From NCBI GenBank assembly GCA_963814165.1, contig CAWFBW010000008.1, positions 496,001 through 560,000 on the forward strand: a DNA stretch of 64,000 nucleotides. Reading direction: 5' to 3'. This document shows positions 1 through 12,046 of the stretch, piece after piece (position 1 is the stretch's first letter; each line of letters opens with the position of its first letter). A program made the position numbers and the translations under genes. The notes beneath the pieces are model-generated. The model saw nothing but the letters and a program-made list of their open reading frames with translations, was not told the DNA's origin and made no database searches. The DNA comes from DASRAA01 sp963814165 (GTDB taxonomy: Bacteria; Acidobacteriota; Terriglobia; Terriglobales; Acidobacteriaceae).

Positions 1-485
1 CCGTGCTAGGTTCGCCGGGTCTGATTGGGTCGCGCATCCTCAATCAATCGTATCAGGGATCGTTGATCGTTGAGTGACTCGCAGAAATACCACTTTCATG
101 GCGGGTAAGGAGGTGGTGAATTGCCTCCAAGCTACTGTGATTAAAACACTTGCCAAAATTAAGAGTTCCTGTAATCATTCCTAGCTCCCGGCAAGAATGG
201 TCGAACGGGGGAGCCTCGGCGCAAGCCGAATTCGGATTTGGGTTGATGTTTCTGTCAGCAGTGAAACCTCGCGCGTTGGAAAAGCTACACGATCCGCATG
301 GCAGAGTGTTACTATCTCACGCCCTCGGAGTCGTGGGCTTTTTTCATTGCGATCGAGCTGCGAGCTGAGCGGCAACCCTGTTTCCCGGCAACGTGGAGAC
401 GTCTTGTGGTGGTGTGTCAGGGTTGCGCCCAGGCCTTCCGCGAAGCAGGGGTTATCTCAGGATGAACACTCGAAAGGAGTAGGTT
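1..485. other. Leader region upstream of the cold shock gene, no supported gene
   Basis: No convincing protein gene lies here. A near-perfect Shine-Dalgarno (AAGGAGG, 107-113) is followed only by tiny frames: TTG at 121 gives 7 codons and GTG at 116 gives 22. A weak 4-bp hairpin (gccc/gggc) followed by six T lies near 320-346 and could be a terminator for a transcript from the left, or a leader structure. Long 5' leaders are usual for cold shock mRNAs, so part of this stretch may be the untranslated leader of the next gene. That is inference. Confidence 0.3.
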
Positions 486-689
486 GTGAGAGAAAAAGGC
501 ACAGTCAAGTGGTTCAACGGAGCCAAGGGCTATGGTTTCATTCAGCGCTCCACCGGCGAGGATGTATTCGTACATTTCTCTGCCATTCAGGAATCGGGAT
601 ACCGCAGCCTGAACGAGGGCGAGACCGTCGAGTTCGATGTCAGCACCGGACCGAAAGGGCTCCAGGCCGCTAACGTCGCGCGCGTCTAG
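486..689 (+). CDS. cspA: Cold shock protein, CspA family
   Basis: A 67-residue single cold shock domain, an OB-fold RNA/DNA chaperone that melts mRNA secondary structure in the cytoplasm. Both RNA-binding motifs are visible: KGYGFI (RNP1) around residues 16-21 and VFVHFS (RNP2) around 31-36, after the typical start GTVKWFN. Length matches the family (65-70 aa). The start is GTG at 486, preceded by a good ribosome binding site (GAAAGGAGT) about 7 bases upstream. It is monocistronic and converges on the marR gene, sharing a hairpin at 779-802. The family call is secure; whether it is cold-induced or constitutive cannot be told. Confidence 0.93.
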   Translation: MREKGTVKWFNGAKGYGFIQRSTGEDVFVHFSAIQESGYRSLNEGETVEFDVSTGPKGLQAANVARV

Positions 690-778
690 CTAGGCGTCTC
701 CACGATGGGCGAATCTGACCGGCTTGCCGCGCCACTCAGTGAGCCGGGATCAACGATGGTTAGCGATCTAAACCACTG

Positions 779-802
779 AACCCTCCCCGCAAGGGAGGGT
801 TT
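779..802. terminator. Hairpin between convergent cspA and marR
   Basis: A perfect 9-bp inverted repeat, AACCCTCCC / GGGAGGGTT with loop CGCAA. It lies 90 bp after cspA and overlaps the stop codon of marR. The T-tracts on both sides are short, so it may be a weak bidirectional terminator. Confidence 0.6.
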
Positions 803-1298
803 AATCATGTGAGGTGGATTCGCCCGGAAGATCAGGCTCATCGTCGAAGATCAGTGCGCAAAGGCGGCTTAGTTCGTGACATTCTTTGTCGGTGAGTTTG
901 CCGAGGAGCGATTTGCCCTGCTCCTCCATCTCGGGCTGAATGCTTTCTACTAATTTCAGGCCCTTGGGAGTGATTCGGGTAATGGCTTGACGCTGATCGG
1001 AGCCGCCACGGTTTCGGCGAACGAATCCCTGGGCTTGCAGGCGATCGACCAAGCGCGTGACGTCAGGTGCGCGCTCGACCAGGCGCTGGGCGATCTCGCA
1101 GCGCGGGTGGCCCTCCGGATAAACACCCCGCAGGATGCGAAGCACGTTGTATTGTGCGCGGGTGAGGCCGTGGCGTTCGCAGACCGCGTCAACTACATCA
1201 CGCATGGTGCCGGCGGCGACTATGACGCTCAGCAGCGCCTCCTGTTGGGCACTGGCGAATCGGGGTTGCTTGAGCCGTCGACTGAGAGCTTGAGTCAT
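801..1298 (-). CDS. MarR family transcriptional regulator
   Basis: A 165-residue winged-helix repressor of the MarR type. The DNA-binding part spans roughly residues 45-115: a helix-turn-helix with RCEIAQRLVERAPDVTRLVDRL, followed by a wing containing RNRGGSDQRQAITRITPKG, close to the family pattern DxRxxxxxLTxxG. Helices at both ends would form the dimer interface. Proteins of this family usually repress nearby efflux or stress genes and release DNA on binding small phenolic ligands. No obvious target lies beside it, since its neighbours are cspA and queG. The ligand is unknown. Confidence 0.85.
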   Translation of the reverse strand: MTQALSRRLKQPRFASAQQEALLSVIVAAGTMRDVVDAVCERHGLTRAQYNVLRILRGVYPEGHPRCEIAQRLVERAPDVTRLVDRLQAQGFVRRNRGGSDQRQAITRITPKGLKLVESIQPEMEEQGKSLLGKLTDKECHELSRLCALIFDDEPDLPGESTSHD

Positions 1299-1330
1299 CC
1301 AGTCAGTTATAGCCAGAAATCAGCGTGTTG

Positions 1331-2468
1331 TCACACTGGTTCATTGCCAGCATTCTTGCCAGAACGGTCCGAGTCGCCGATGTCTGGCTGGGGTAGGCGG
1401 CGAAGCTGCGCGATGGCCCAGTGGGCGGCGTCCGAAATCGAAGGATCGGCGTTCATCGAGAGTTCCTGCAAGATCGCAAGGAATCGCGCTTCGCCGCTGT
1501 TCCCCATCGCGATTGCGACATTGCGCAGCAGGCCGGAGTACTTGGCGCGCTTGACAGGAGTGTCGCGAAATAGGAGGCGAAACTCGTCGAGGCTGAGTTG
1601 CGCAAGATGTCCTAGTTCTGGATTAACGAGTGCCTGGCGAGCGGCGAAGTCCGGCTCGCTCGTTACTGGAGCATGGCGATTCCACGGGCACACATCCTGG
1701 CAGATGTCGCAGCCGAATACCTGCCTGCCTATGCCGGCACGAAATTCCTCGGGAAGGGAGCCGCGTTTCTCGATGGTGAGATAGGAAATACACCGGGTTG
1801 CATCGAGTTGATACGGCGCTGTGAAAGGCGCTCGTGGGGCAAGCGTCGAGACAGCGGGTGCATGAGCCGCAGCGGTCGGTAGCGGGAATTGCGGGCGTGA
1901 GAGGAACCGATGTCAGCATGACGCCGAGGAACAGCCATGAGCCAAGGTTCTCGTTCAGGATGCAGGTGTTCTTGCCGATCCAGCCGATGCCAGCGTACTT
2001 GGCGAAGATCCGCTCGATCACCGGGCCGGTGTCAACGTAGCACCAGGTGCGCGGGGTTTCCGCTACACTTGCGTTTCGCAGAGCGAGACGAACTCGGCTT
2101 CCATGCGCCGCAGTTTAGTCAGCACGACATCGTGATAATCGCGCTCGGTCCAGGCGTAGCGGGAGATCCAGCCTTGAGAAGTCGTTCCAGCATGCGTGGA
2201 GTAAGGTTGGTCAGTGTTGTAGTTCATGGCGCAGACGACCACCGAACGCGCCCACGGAGCAGAGTTGGCGAGCGAGGCGCGTTTCAGCTCGCCGGATTCG
2301 TTGCGCGCCTCGAGATAGCGCATTTCGCCGGCGCGCCCGGCCGCAAGCCACCCGGGGAAGAAGCGGTGCTCGGCGGTGTCGGCTGCGCGAGGCGACGCCG
2401 GCGAGGTCGAACCCCACGTCGCGGGCAAGGCGCTGGATTTCGTCATTGAGTTGGAATTTGTCGGGCAC
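1331..2468 (-). CDS. queG: Epoxyqueuosine reductase QueG, interrupted by frameshifts
   Basis: The last step of queuosine tRNA modification: cobalamin- and 4Fe-4S-dependent reduction of epoxyqueuosine. The merged span (about 379 codons) has the length of an intact QueG. Segments seen in order are an N-terminal start MPDKFQLNDEIQRLARDVGF at 2468, then GWLAAGRAGEMRYLE and ARSVVVCAMNY, then GWIGKNTCILN, the ferredoxin-type cluster motif CGSCTRCLDACPTSA, then a second cysteine motif CDICQDVCPWN and a C-terminal HEAT-like tail. The frame changes near 2390, 2065 and 1820. Every piece is well conserved, so assembly indels are more likely than true decay. It is divergent from the DUF72 gene. Confidence 0.85.
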
Positions 2469-2551
2469 GGCAGTGTACGGGGCTTCGGCTGATTATACGG
2501 TTGCGCTCGGTCGCGGTCTTGGGCAAGATCGAGGCCGTCGCCTACAATGCC

Positions 2552-3385
2552 GTGGTGGAGAATCTCGATCATCTGCTGTTAGGAAGCTGCTCATTTACCG
2601 CCGAGGGCTGGGAGAAGACGTTTTATCCGCCGAGCCTGAAGAAGTCGGGCTACCTCGGCTATTACGCCGAGCAGTTCAAGTCGGTCGAAGTGGACGCGAC
2701 GTTCTACCGCATTCCGGCGGAGAAAACGGTGCGCGGATGGTTCGCGCAAACGCCGCAGGATTTCGTATTTGCCTGCAAGGTGCCGCAAAGCATCACCCAC
2801 GAGTCTTGCCTGGTCGATTGCGACAGCCAGTTTCGCGCCTTCGTAAACGTCATGTCGCTGCTTGAGCACAAACTGGGGCCGATGCTGTTCCAGTTTCCGT
2901 ATTTCAGCAAGAAGGTGTTTCCGAAGCCGGAGGAGTTTTTCGCGCGGCTGCGTGCTTTCTTGCCGAAGCTGCCGTCGGGTTTTCAGTTCGCGGTGGAAAT
3001 TCGGAATAAGGCGTGGGTGAGGCCCGAGCTGCTCGACCTACTGCGCGAACATCACGTCGCATTTGCGCTGATCGATCATCCGTGGATGTCGCGGCCCGGC
3101 GAGTTGACGAAGAAGGGCGATGTGGTGACGGCTGATTTTGTTTATGTGCGCTTGCTGGGAGACCGGTACGCGATTGAGGAAGTCACTAAGACATGGGACA
3201 AGACCGTGGTTGATCGCGGTCGCGAATTGGCTGAATGGAGTGCGGTTGTGGACGCGCTGCTCTCGCGCGGATTAAAGGTCTATACCTACGTGAACAACCA
3301 CTTCGCCGGGCACTCGCCGGAGACGATGCGGCAGTTTCTGGAGATGCTGAGGGAGAGGCAAAAGAAAGTGCGTCCGCGCGAGTGA
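2552..3385 (+). CDS. DUF72 (YecE-like) domain protein
   Basis: About 277 residues of the DUF72/YecE family, a TIM-barrel fold of unknown biochemical function. The family start LLLGSCSFTAEGWEKTFYP is clear, followed by YAEQFKSVEVDATFYRIP and, near the C-terminus, YTYVNNHFAGHSPETM, the usual family ending (VYFNNxxxGxAxxNA-like). The open frame extends up to a TTG at 2501. I prefer GTG 2552 or 2555 because homology begins only at the glycine of LLLGSC. The start remains uncertain and no strong ribosome binding site decides it. It diverges from queG and converges with ubiX (gap 1 bp). Confidence 0.8.
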   Translation: MVENLDHLLLGSCSFTAEGWEKTFYPPSLKKSGYLGYYAEQFKSVEVDATFYRIPAEKTVRGWFAQTPQDFVFACKVPQSITHESCLVDCDSQFRAFVNVMSLLEHKLGPMLFQFPYFSKKVFPKPEEFFARLRAFLPKLPSGFQFAVEIRNKAWVRPELLDLLREHHVAFALIDHPWMSRPGELTKKGDVVTADFVYVRLLGDRYAIEEVTKTWDKTVVDRGRELAEWSAVVDALLSRGLKVYTYVNNHFAGHSPETMRQFLEMLRERQKKVRPRE

Positions 3386-3386
3386 A

Positions 3387-4000
3387 TTATTTCGACTTCC
3401 ACTGATACGCGTCGGGCTGGGCAGAGCGATGTGGGCCAGCACGCGGTTGACGAACTCGCGAGCGATGTCGTCGGTTGACGCCGGGCGGAAGTAGAACGCG
3501 GGGATGACTGGAAATATGGTCGCGCCCGCCTCGGCGGCGAGCGTCATGTTGCGCAGATGGATTCGATTGAAGGGCGTCTCGCGCACGCAGAGAATCAATG
3601 GCCGCTTTTCTTTCAGGCAGACGTCGGCTGCACGCTCGATCAGTTGATTGGCCGTGCCATTGGCGATGCGCGCGAGCGTGCCCATGCTGCACGGCAAAAC
3701 GATCATGGCGTCGGCGGGGTAAGAGCCGCTGGCGACGTTGGCGCCGATGTCGGCATTGTTCTGCTGCTGAATCTTTTGAGAATCACGTCCGAGTAGTTTG
3801 TTTACCAGGTCATTTCGCCCGGCGACTTCCAATTCTTCCGCCATCACCCGCAGGCCGCTGTCGGAGAAGATGAAGTTAACGGTTCCGACGCGTTGGTCGC
3901 GGTCCAGCGCGTCCAGCAGGTGTTGAACGAAGAGGGATCCGCTGGCGCCGGTGACGGCGACGATGAGGTTGCAAAGATCCTGATTGCCCGAAGTGGGCAT
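3387..4000 (-). CDS. ubiX: Flavin prenyltransferase UbiX
   Basis: Makes prenylated FMN, the cofactor of UbiD-type decarboxylases, from reduced FMN and dimethylallyl phosphate. The sequence begins at ATG 4000 (MPTSGNQDL) and shows the flavin-binding start LIVAVTGASGSLF, the SGSYPADAMIVLPCSMGTLARIANG region and the ending RETPFNRIHLRNM..AGATIFPVIPAFYFRP, all diagnostic. One frameshift near 3415 is needed to reach the natural ending PDAYQWKSK at 3387; without it the frame runs on to 3272. The merged product of about 204 aa fits the family. It is divergent from larB, with 106 bp between. No ubiD lies in the window. Confidence 0.9.
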
Positions 4001-4106
4001 GGCAGACTTAATCGTAACACCGTGAAGCAGGCTCCCGGGAGATTGCCGCACCCTTTCGCGAAAGTGGTAATCTCGCAAATGCGGCGATCCGATGCCGCTG
4101 TGACGA

Positions 4107-4856
4107 ATGAAGTCAGAAGCCATCAAGACGCTCTTCCAGCAGGTCCGCAAAGGCAAGCTATCGCCCGACGAGGCAATGCAGCAGCTCAAGCATCTTCCCT
4201 TTGAAGACCTGGGATTCGCCAACGTGGACCATCACCGTGCGCTGCGTGTCGGCATGGCTGAAGTCATTTTTGGACCGGGCAAGACTCCGGCAAACCTCGC
4301 CGCCATTTTTGTCCGGCTGGCGAAGCACGGCAACAACGTGCTGGCCACGCGCGCGACTCCCGAGCAGTTCAAGGCGGTGAAGAGCAAGCTGCGCAAGGCC
4401 GAGTATCACGAGCTGGCGCGCGCAATCACGCTTTCGCAAGACGAAACGGTGCATGGGAAGGGAAGGATCGTGGTAGTGTCGGCGGGGACCAGCGATATTC
4501 CTGTTGCGGAAGAGGCTGTGGTGACGGCGGAGGTGATGGGCAACGAGGTCCAGCACGTTTACGATGTCGGCGTGGCAGGCATCCATCGCCTGCTGGCGCA
4601 GCGCGAGGTGCTCACTGGTGCTCGGGTCGTGATTGTCTGCGCGGGAATGGAAGGAGCGCTTCCAAGCGTCGTCGGCGGGCTGGTTGGCGTTCCTGTGATT
4701 GCGGTGCCCACCAGCGTGGGCTATGGAGCATCGTTTAACGGCTTGAGCGCGCTACTGGGGATGCTGAATTCGTGCGCGTCGAACGTGTCCGTGGTGAACA
4801 TCGACAATGGGTTCGGCGCGGGGTATGTGGCGTCGATCATCAATCGGCTGGCATAG
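4107..4856 (+). CDS. larB: Nickel pincer cofactor biosynthesis protein LarB
   Basis: LarB carboxylates and hydrolyses nicotinic acid adenine dinucleotide, the first step toward the nickel-pincer nucleotide of lactate racemase and related enzymes. The 249-aa protein has the LarB N-terminal helical part (residues 1-100) followed by a PurE-like (AIR carboxylase) Rossmann domain: GRIVVVSAGTSDIPVAEEA around 118-136, CAGMEGALPSVVGGL around 178-192, and GVPVIAVPTSVGYGAS. LarC and LarE are not nearby, so the pathway must be completed elsewhere or this gene is a lone copy. Its 3' end nearly abuts purB, which is convergent. Confidence 0.92.
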   Translation: MKSEAIKTLFQQVRKGKLSPDEAMQQLKHLPFEDLGFANVDHHRALRVGMAEVIFGPGKTPANLAAIFVRLAKHGNNVLATRATPEQFKAVKSKLRKAEYHELARAITLSQDETVHGKGRIVVVSAGTSDIPVAEEAVVTAEVMGNEVQHVYDVGVAGIHRLLAQREVLTGARVVIVCAGMEGALPSVVGGLVGVPVIAVPTSVGYGASFNGLSALLGMLNSCASNVSVVNIDNGFGAGYVASIINRLA

Positions 4857-4861
4857 CGTGC

Positions 4862-6178
4862 CTACACTCCCCAGTCGCCGCTGGTAGTCCCAAACACCCG
4901 CTGGAAAATCTTGTCGATGTTGCGAAGCGGGCGCTTCAGGTCGAAAGCGTGTTCCAGCGTTTCGCGCTTCACTTTCGACGTTATCTCCGGGTTGTTCATG
5001 ATGAGATCGTGGAAGTTCAGCTCTTCCTTCCAGGCTTTCATCGCGTTCGCCTGCACCAGTCGGTAGGCGTCTTCGCGTAACACCCCAGCCTCGACCAGGT
5101 CGAGCAGCAGTTGTCCGCTGAATACCAGCCCGCCGGTGGATTCCAGGTTTCGCATCATGCGCTGCGGATAGACCATCAACTGGGAAATCAGGTTGGTAGT
5201 TTTATTGAGCAGGTACTCCACGAGGATGGTTGAGTCGGGCAGGATGACGCGCTCGACCGAGGAGTGGGAGATGTCGCGCTCGTGCCACAAGGCGACGTTC
5301 TCGAGTGCTGCCTGGGTGTTAGCGCGCACGACTCGAGCCAGTCCGCTGATCTGCTCGCAGGTGATGGGGTTGCGTTTGTGTGGCATTGCCGAGGAGCCCT
5401 TCTGCTTTTCGCTGAAATATTCTTCGGCTTCGCGGACTTCGGTGCGCTGGAGGTGGCGAACTTCCGTGGCGATCATGTCCAGCGTCGATGCGATCACTGC
5501 TAGAGTTGCGACGTAGAAGGCATGACGGTCGCGCTGGATTACCTGCGACGATACGGCTGCGACGTTGAGTCCCAAGCGCTGGCAGATTTTCTCTTCGTGT
5601 TCCGGATCGAGATGAGCGCCATTGCCGACGGCCCCGGAGAGCTTGCCCACGCGCATCTGCTCGGCGGCCAGGTCGAAGCGCTCGAGGTTGCGCAACATTT
5701 CGGAGTACCAGTTGGCCAGCTTCAATCCGAAGGTGATGGGCTCGGCGTGTACGCCGTGGGTGCGGCCGATCATGGGAGTGTCTTTGAACTCCCATGCGCG
5801 GCGCTTGAGCACGTCGCGCAACTTCTTCAGATCGTCGCGAATGATGGCCGACGCCTGCTTGATCAGCAGCGCCTGCGCGGTATCGACCACGTCGTTGGAG
5901 GTGAGTCCATAGTGCAGCCAGCGAGACTCGGGGCCGACTTTTTCGGCAACTGCGGTGGTGAATGCGATTACGTCGTGCTTGACCTCGGCCTCGATTTCGT
6001 TGATGCGGTCAAGGTCGAAGTCTCCCTTTTCGCGAATGGTAACTGCCGCCGATCGGGGCACCAATCCGACTTCGGCGAGGGTTTCGGTGGCCGCGAGTTC
6101 GACTTCCAACCAGGTGCGGAACTTGTTCTGGTCACTCCAGATATGGCCAATTTCAGGACGGGTATAACGTGCGATCAA
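4862..6178 (-). CDS. purB: Adenylosuccinate lyase
   Basis: Acts twice in purine synthesis: it splits SAICAR to AICAR plus fumarate, and adenylosuccinate to AMP plus fumarate. The 438-aa protein is full length for the bacterial PurB type (430-440). Visible are the start MIARYTRPEIGHIWSDQNK, the substrate loop TSNDVVDTAQALL with the conserved THGVHAEP near residue 140, and the superfamily signature GSSAMPHKRNPI around 263-274, which carries the catalytic serine. The ATG at 6178 follows a GGAGC-type ribosome binding site. It is followed upstream by the glutaredoxin-like gene on the same strand. Confidence 0.96.
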   Translation of the reverse strand: MIARYTRPEIGHIWSDQNKFRTWLEVELAATETLAEVGLVPRSAAVTIREKGDFDLDRINEIEAEVKHDVIAFTTAVAEKVGPESRWLHYGLTSNDVVDTAQALLIKQASAIIRDDLKKLRDVLKRRAWEFKDTPMIGRTHGVHAEPITFGLKLANWYSEMLRNLERFDLAAEQMRVGKLSGAVGNGAHLDPEHEEKICQRLGLNVAAVSSQVIQRDRHAFYVATLAVIASTLDMIATEVRHLQRTEVREAEEYFSEKQKGSSAMPHKRNPITCEQISGLARVVRANTQAALENVALWHERDISHSSVERVILPDSTILVEYLLNKTTNLISQLMVYPQRMMRNLESTGGLVFSGQLLLDLVEAGVLREDAYRLVQANAMKAWKEELNFHDLIMNNPEITSKVKRETLEHAFDLKRPLRNIDKIFQRVFGTTSGDWGV

Positions 6179-6263
6179 GGGGTGCTCCTTTACGGGCCGC
6201 GATCATGCGCAGGCGCAACCCTTCATTGTAAATGGTGAGTCAGCGGGAGATCGTGTTGGAGCT

Positions 6264-6524
6264 TCAGCCCTCGTCCACGACACCGAGCAATTTGCTCATC
6301 TCTTCGTACAGAAAGCCTTCGCCTGGGCGATAGGGTTGTACCCACTTGCCATCGATGACGAATTGCGGGATGGCACGCTTGCCTGCGTTACGAATGACCT
6401 CATCTGCCGCGCCGGGCGTGGTTTGGATGTTGATTTCGGTGTAGGGAATGCCGTGCTTATCGAGAAAACGCTTGGCGGTGCGGCAGTCAGGACACCAGCT
6501 GGCAGAATAGAGTAAAAGATCCAT
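6264..6524 (-). CDS. Glutaredoxin-like protein with CPDC motif
   Basis: A small thioredoxin-fold thiol oxidoreductase of 86 residues. The active-site motif WCPDCRTAKRFLD sits at residues 10-22, and the cis-proline loop reads KRAIPQFVIDG around 48-58. This resembles NrdH/GrxC-like glutaredoxins that reduce disulfides in the cytoplasm, although the CPDC motif is not the classical CPYC. The C-terminal stretch after residue 65 (YRPGEGFLYEEMSKLLG) is less typical. The nucleotidase gene lies only 12 bp upstream, so the two are probably co-transcribed. The electron donor is unknown. Confidence 0.85.
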   Translation of the reverse strand: MDLLLYSASWCPDCRTAKRFLDKHGIPYTEINIQTTPGAADEVIRNAGKRAIPQFVIDGKWVQPYRPGEGFLYEEMSKLLGVVDEG

Positions 6525-6536
6525 ATCGATTCGATC

Positions 6537-7081
6537 TTAGAGGAACTGCCGCCGCACGTCGGACCAGTCATGGAGCCGGGGATAGCGGTTCTCTGTAAGG
6601 TTGTGGGGTGCGGTGTATAAGAAGCCCTGCCCCGCAAAACGGTCGAAGTGGCGAGGGCTGTCGTCGATCAGGAAGTCGGTGGCGACTACGCTTTTGTCGC
6701 CGCAGAACACGATGTGGCTGTCGGGGAAGTCAGGGAAGTGCGCCTTGATCCACTCGTATTTTTCGTTGAACGAGGTGGGGAATTCCATGGCTGCGGTGGC
6801 GATGAAGACTTCGTAGCGCTCGCGCAGTTCCTGCGAAGACGGGGGCGCTGCCGGCCATCGGCGGAATAGTCGCGGAAGAAGCCGGGGCTTAGTGCGTAGT
6901 GGCGCAGGCGAGCGCGGCGGTCGGCGGGGATGATCTCGGCCAGCTTGCGCTCGGCTAGGTGGGCTTTCGTGAGGCTCTCGCCAAACTCGCGGTTGTACTC
7001 GGAAAGGAACTGCGCCAGCGTGTCGGCCAGGACTTCGTCCATGTCGATGGCGATTCGCTGTTTCGTGCCGTTGTTCATCAT
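6537..7081 (-). CDS. 5'(3')-deoxyribonucleotidase-like HAD phosphatase, frameshifted
   Basis: A HAD-superfamily nucleotidase (NT5C type) that dephosphorylates deoxynucleotides. The N-terminal part (ATG 7081) carries the nucleophile motif RIAIDMDEVLADTLAQF, with both aspartates at about residues 12 and 14. A frameshift near 6850 leads to the C-terminal part with HIVFCGDKSVVATDFLIDDSP, HAD motifs III/IV with the metal-binding aspartates. The merged length (about 181 aa) fits the family. It starts just beyond the clpC terminator and precedes the glutaredoxin-like gene. Confidence 0.8.
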
Positions 7082-7094
7082 TTCTCGAAGCTGA

Positions 7095-7123
7095 GAAAAA
7101 GATGGGGAGCGTCGCCGCTCCCC
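7095..7123 (-). terminator. Rho-independent terminator of clpC
   Basis: On the minus strand, an 8-bp perfect stem GGGGAGCG / CGCTCCCC with a 4-base loop is followed three bases later by a run of five T. It lies 24 bp after the clpC stop codon and before the nucleotidase start. Confidence 0.85.
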
Positions 7124-7146
7124 CGTGAATTCACTCCGAACATCGG

Positions 7147-9603
<2,457 letters not shown>

Positions 9604-9776
9604 TGGACCTCTCCAAAAGCTCCGCGGGAGATTTCCCTGATCTGTTCTCCTGTTCCCGCGAGCTTTCTGTTACAACCTTTCCCATGGCCGCCGGTCCGCA
9701 AACAAATTGGACCGAATGATGAGGACCCTTGCGAGACCTCGAAAACATCAAACCCTCAATGCCGCCGCCGGTTGCT

Positions 9777-10512
9777 TCACGACGCCAGCGAGTTTGGCGA
9801 CACTTCGACCATCCGTCCGCGTTCCAGGTGCAATACCCGATCGCAGCGCCGTGCAAACGCATGGTTGTGGGTAACGATGAGCGAAGTGAGCCGATAGTCC
9901 CGATGTAATTTCGCGATCAATTCAAATACCGCGTCCGCTGTCCGGTTGTCGAGGTCACCTGTTGGCTCGTCGGCCATCAGGATCTTCGGTCTGGTCACCA
10001 GCGCACGGGCCAGCGCTACCCGTTGCTGCTCTCCTCCAGACAATTCACCCGACCGATGACTGGCACGGTCAGCCAACCCCACTTCCTGCAACCAATGCAG
10101 GCCTTCCTTCTCCGCCTCCAACCGCTTGACGCCCTTCATCAGCAGACGGCATGGCGACATTTTCGACCGCGGTGAACTCGGGAAGCAGATAATGAAACTG
10201 CCATACAAACCCAAGTTCACGCCCTCGGAAGTCTGCCGCATCTTCTTCGGAGAGCTTTCCCAAATCGAGTTGGGCGAAGTATACGTCACCTTCGGAAGCC
10301 CTATCAAGGACTCCGAGGATGTGCAACAAGGTACTCTTGCCCGCACCTGACTCGCCCACGATTGCAAGCATCTCCCCGGTCTGCACTTCGAACGACAAAT
10401 TTTCAAAGAGCACCAGCTCAGACTTACCCGAGCGGAATGCCTTCTTGAGGCCTTCCACCCGCAGCAGACCGGACTGTTCCTTTAGATGCAGATTCTTCGC
10501 CTCAAGTACCAC
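9777..10512 (-). CDS. lolD: LolD-type lipoprotein-export ABC transporter ATPase, frameshifted
   Basis: The cytoplasmic ATPase of a LolCDE/MacB-type ABC exporter. The N-terminal frame (ATG 10512) has Walker A GESGAGKSTLLHILG and a Q-loop in LGFVWQFHYLLPEFTAVENV. After a one-base shift near 10140 the protein continues with the signature LSGGEQQRVALARAL, Walker B ILMADEPTGDLD and the switch histidine IVTHNHAFA. The merged length (about 245 aa) is normal. Its permease partner lies immediately upstream on the same strand, 156 bp away. Released lipoproteins would go to the outer membrane, as is known for LolCDE; the substrate is inferred. Confidence 0.87.
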
Positions 10513-10668
10513 AACAGGCCTGAAAGTCTCGCCGTTGCCGGTCGTTGTCCGGCAACGGAAGTGTTCAGCTTTCCTGAATTAGAACATGCTCGAGGTACTT
10601 GCGTCAGTGACACTTAGGCTGCAATTTCAGGTCGAAGACGTGGCGAGATATACGCCGGAAACAGTCGG

Positions 10669-11963
10669 CTATTCGTAGCGGAGCGCTTCGGCCGGGAGCA
10701 CACTCGCCGCCGACCACGAAGGATAGAGCGTCGCCACAAACGAAACGCCGATGGCGACCGCGCAGACCAGCAGCGCGTCCCCAATGCGGGGAGCGAACGG
10801 CACGTAATCGATGGAATACACCTCGGCGGAAAGCGCGAGCAGATGGTAGTGTCCGGCGGCCCAGGAGAACGAGTAGCCCACTACCAGGCCGATTGCGGTG
10901 CCGATGACTCCGATCAGCAGGCCCTGATAGATGAAGATGCGCCTGACTTGCTTGCGCTTGGCGCCCATGGAAACCAGCACGGCGATGTCGCGCGTCTTCT
11001 CCATCACCATCATAATGAGCGAGATCAGGATATTGAGCGCTGCGACGAAGACGATCAGCCCGATGGTGATGAACGTGACCACCCGTTCCAGCCGCAAGGC
11101 GCGGAAGAGCGCCCGGTTCTGCTCCATCCAGTTGGTGGACATGAAGCCTTTGCCGGCCGCCCGCTTCCAGTTGCCGCCCGATCTCTTCAGCCTTGTAGAT
11201 GTCGTCGATTTTGAATTCCAGGACCGAAATCACATCGCTCAAGTCGAACAGGCGCTGTGCGTCGGACAGCCGGATGAACGCCCAGGTGTTGTCGTAATCA
11301 AAAAAGCCCGAGCTGAAAATGCCGACGACCTTGAATCGCGCGTACTTGGGGACGATGCCGAACGGCGTGAGTTCACCCTGCGGGCTGGTGGCGGTCACAA
11401 TGGATCCGACTGTCGCTCCCAGTTGGTCGGCCAAGTCTTTGCCGAGCACAATGGGCGCCAGCGACGAAGTAATCTGCGCTGAGAGCGGGTTGGGCTCGTC
11501 GGAGTCCGCCGGGAGTAGAGCTTTTCGGCACCGGTTTTGCAGACAAAGCTTCAGCGCTGCCGTATTTCACGGAGTTCAAAAGATCGCTGACCTTTGTTTC
11601 TTCGGAAGGGATGATTCCCTTTAGGACCGCGCCCTGCGCCCGTGCTCCCCGCGAAATGAGCACCTGTTCATAGATGGCGGGAGCCCCCGCGACTACGTGC
11701 GGCTGCTTCTCCAACTCGGAGAGCAGCGGCTGCCAATTGCGTATGCCGTCGGCCTCCACCCGCAGCAGGTTGATGTGCGAAGACGAGCCGAGCAGCCGGT
11801 CTTGCAGGTCCTGGCGAAAGCCATTGTTGATGGCCAGCGCGATGATGAGGGCCGCCACGCCGGCCGCTACTCCAACCACCGAGATGACGGTGATGACGCC
11901 GATGACCGCCTGGCGGCGTTTGGCCCGGAGATAGCGTGCGGCTACGAAGAGTTCGAATTGCAT
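10669..11963 (-). CDS. LolC/LolE-type FtsX-like permease, frameshifted
   Basis: The inner-membrane permease partner of the ATPase just downstream. It starts at ATG 11963 with MQFELFVAARYLRAKRRQAV, the hallmark start of LolC/E, then a first transmembrane helix (about residues 20-50) and a large periplasmic MacB_PCD domain. The C-terminal FtsX domain (three helices) contains EKTRDIAVLVSMGAKRKQVRRIF and ends ASVLPAEALRYE. Two frameshifts, near 11500 and 11170, split it into three open frames. The merged product of about 430 aa has LolC/E length. Only one permease is present, so it probably works as a homodimer (LolF-like). Confidence 0.87.
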
Positions 11964-12046
11964 GAAGGCTATCGCCCGCTGCGGCGCCAGCGGGGCGAAA
12001 ACTCATTGTAGCGAAATGCGAGTGCCAGGCATGATGGCTCGCCCGG

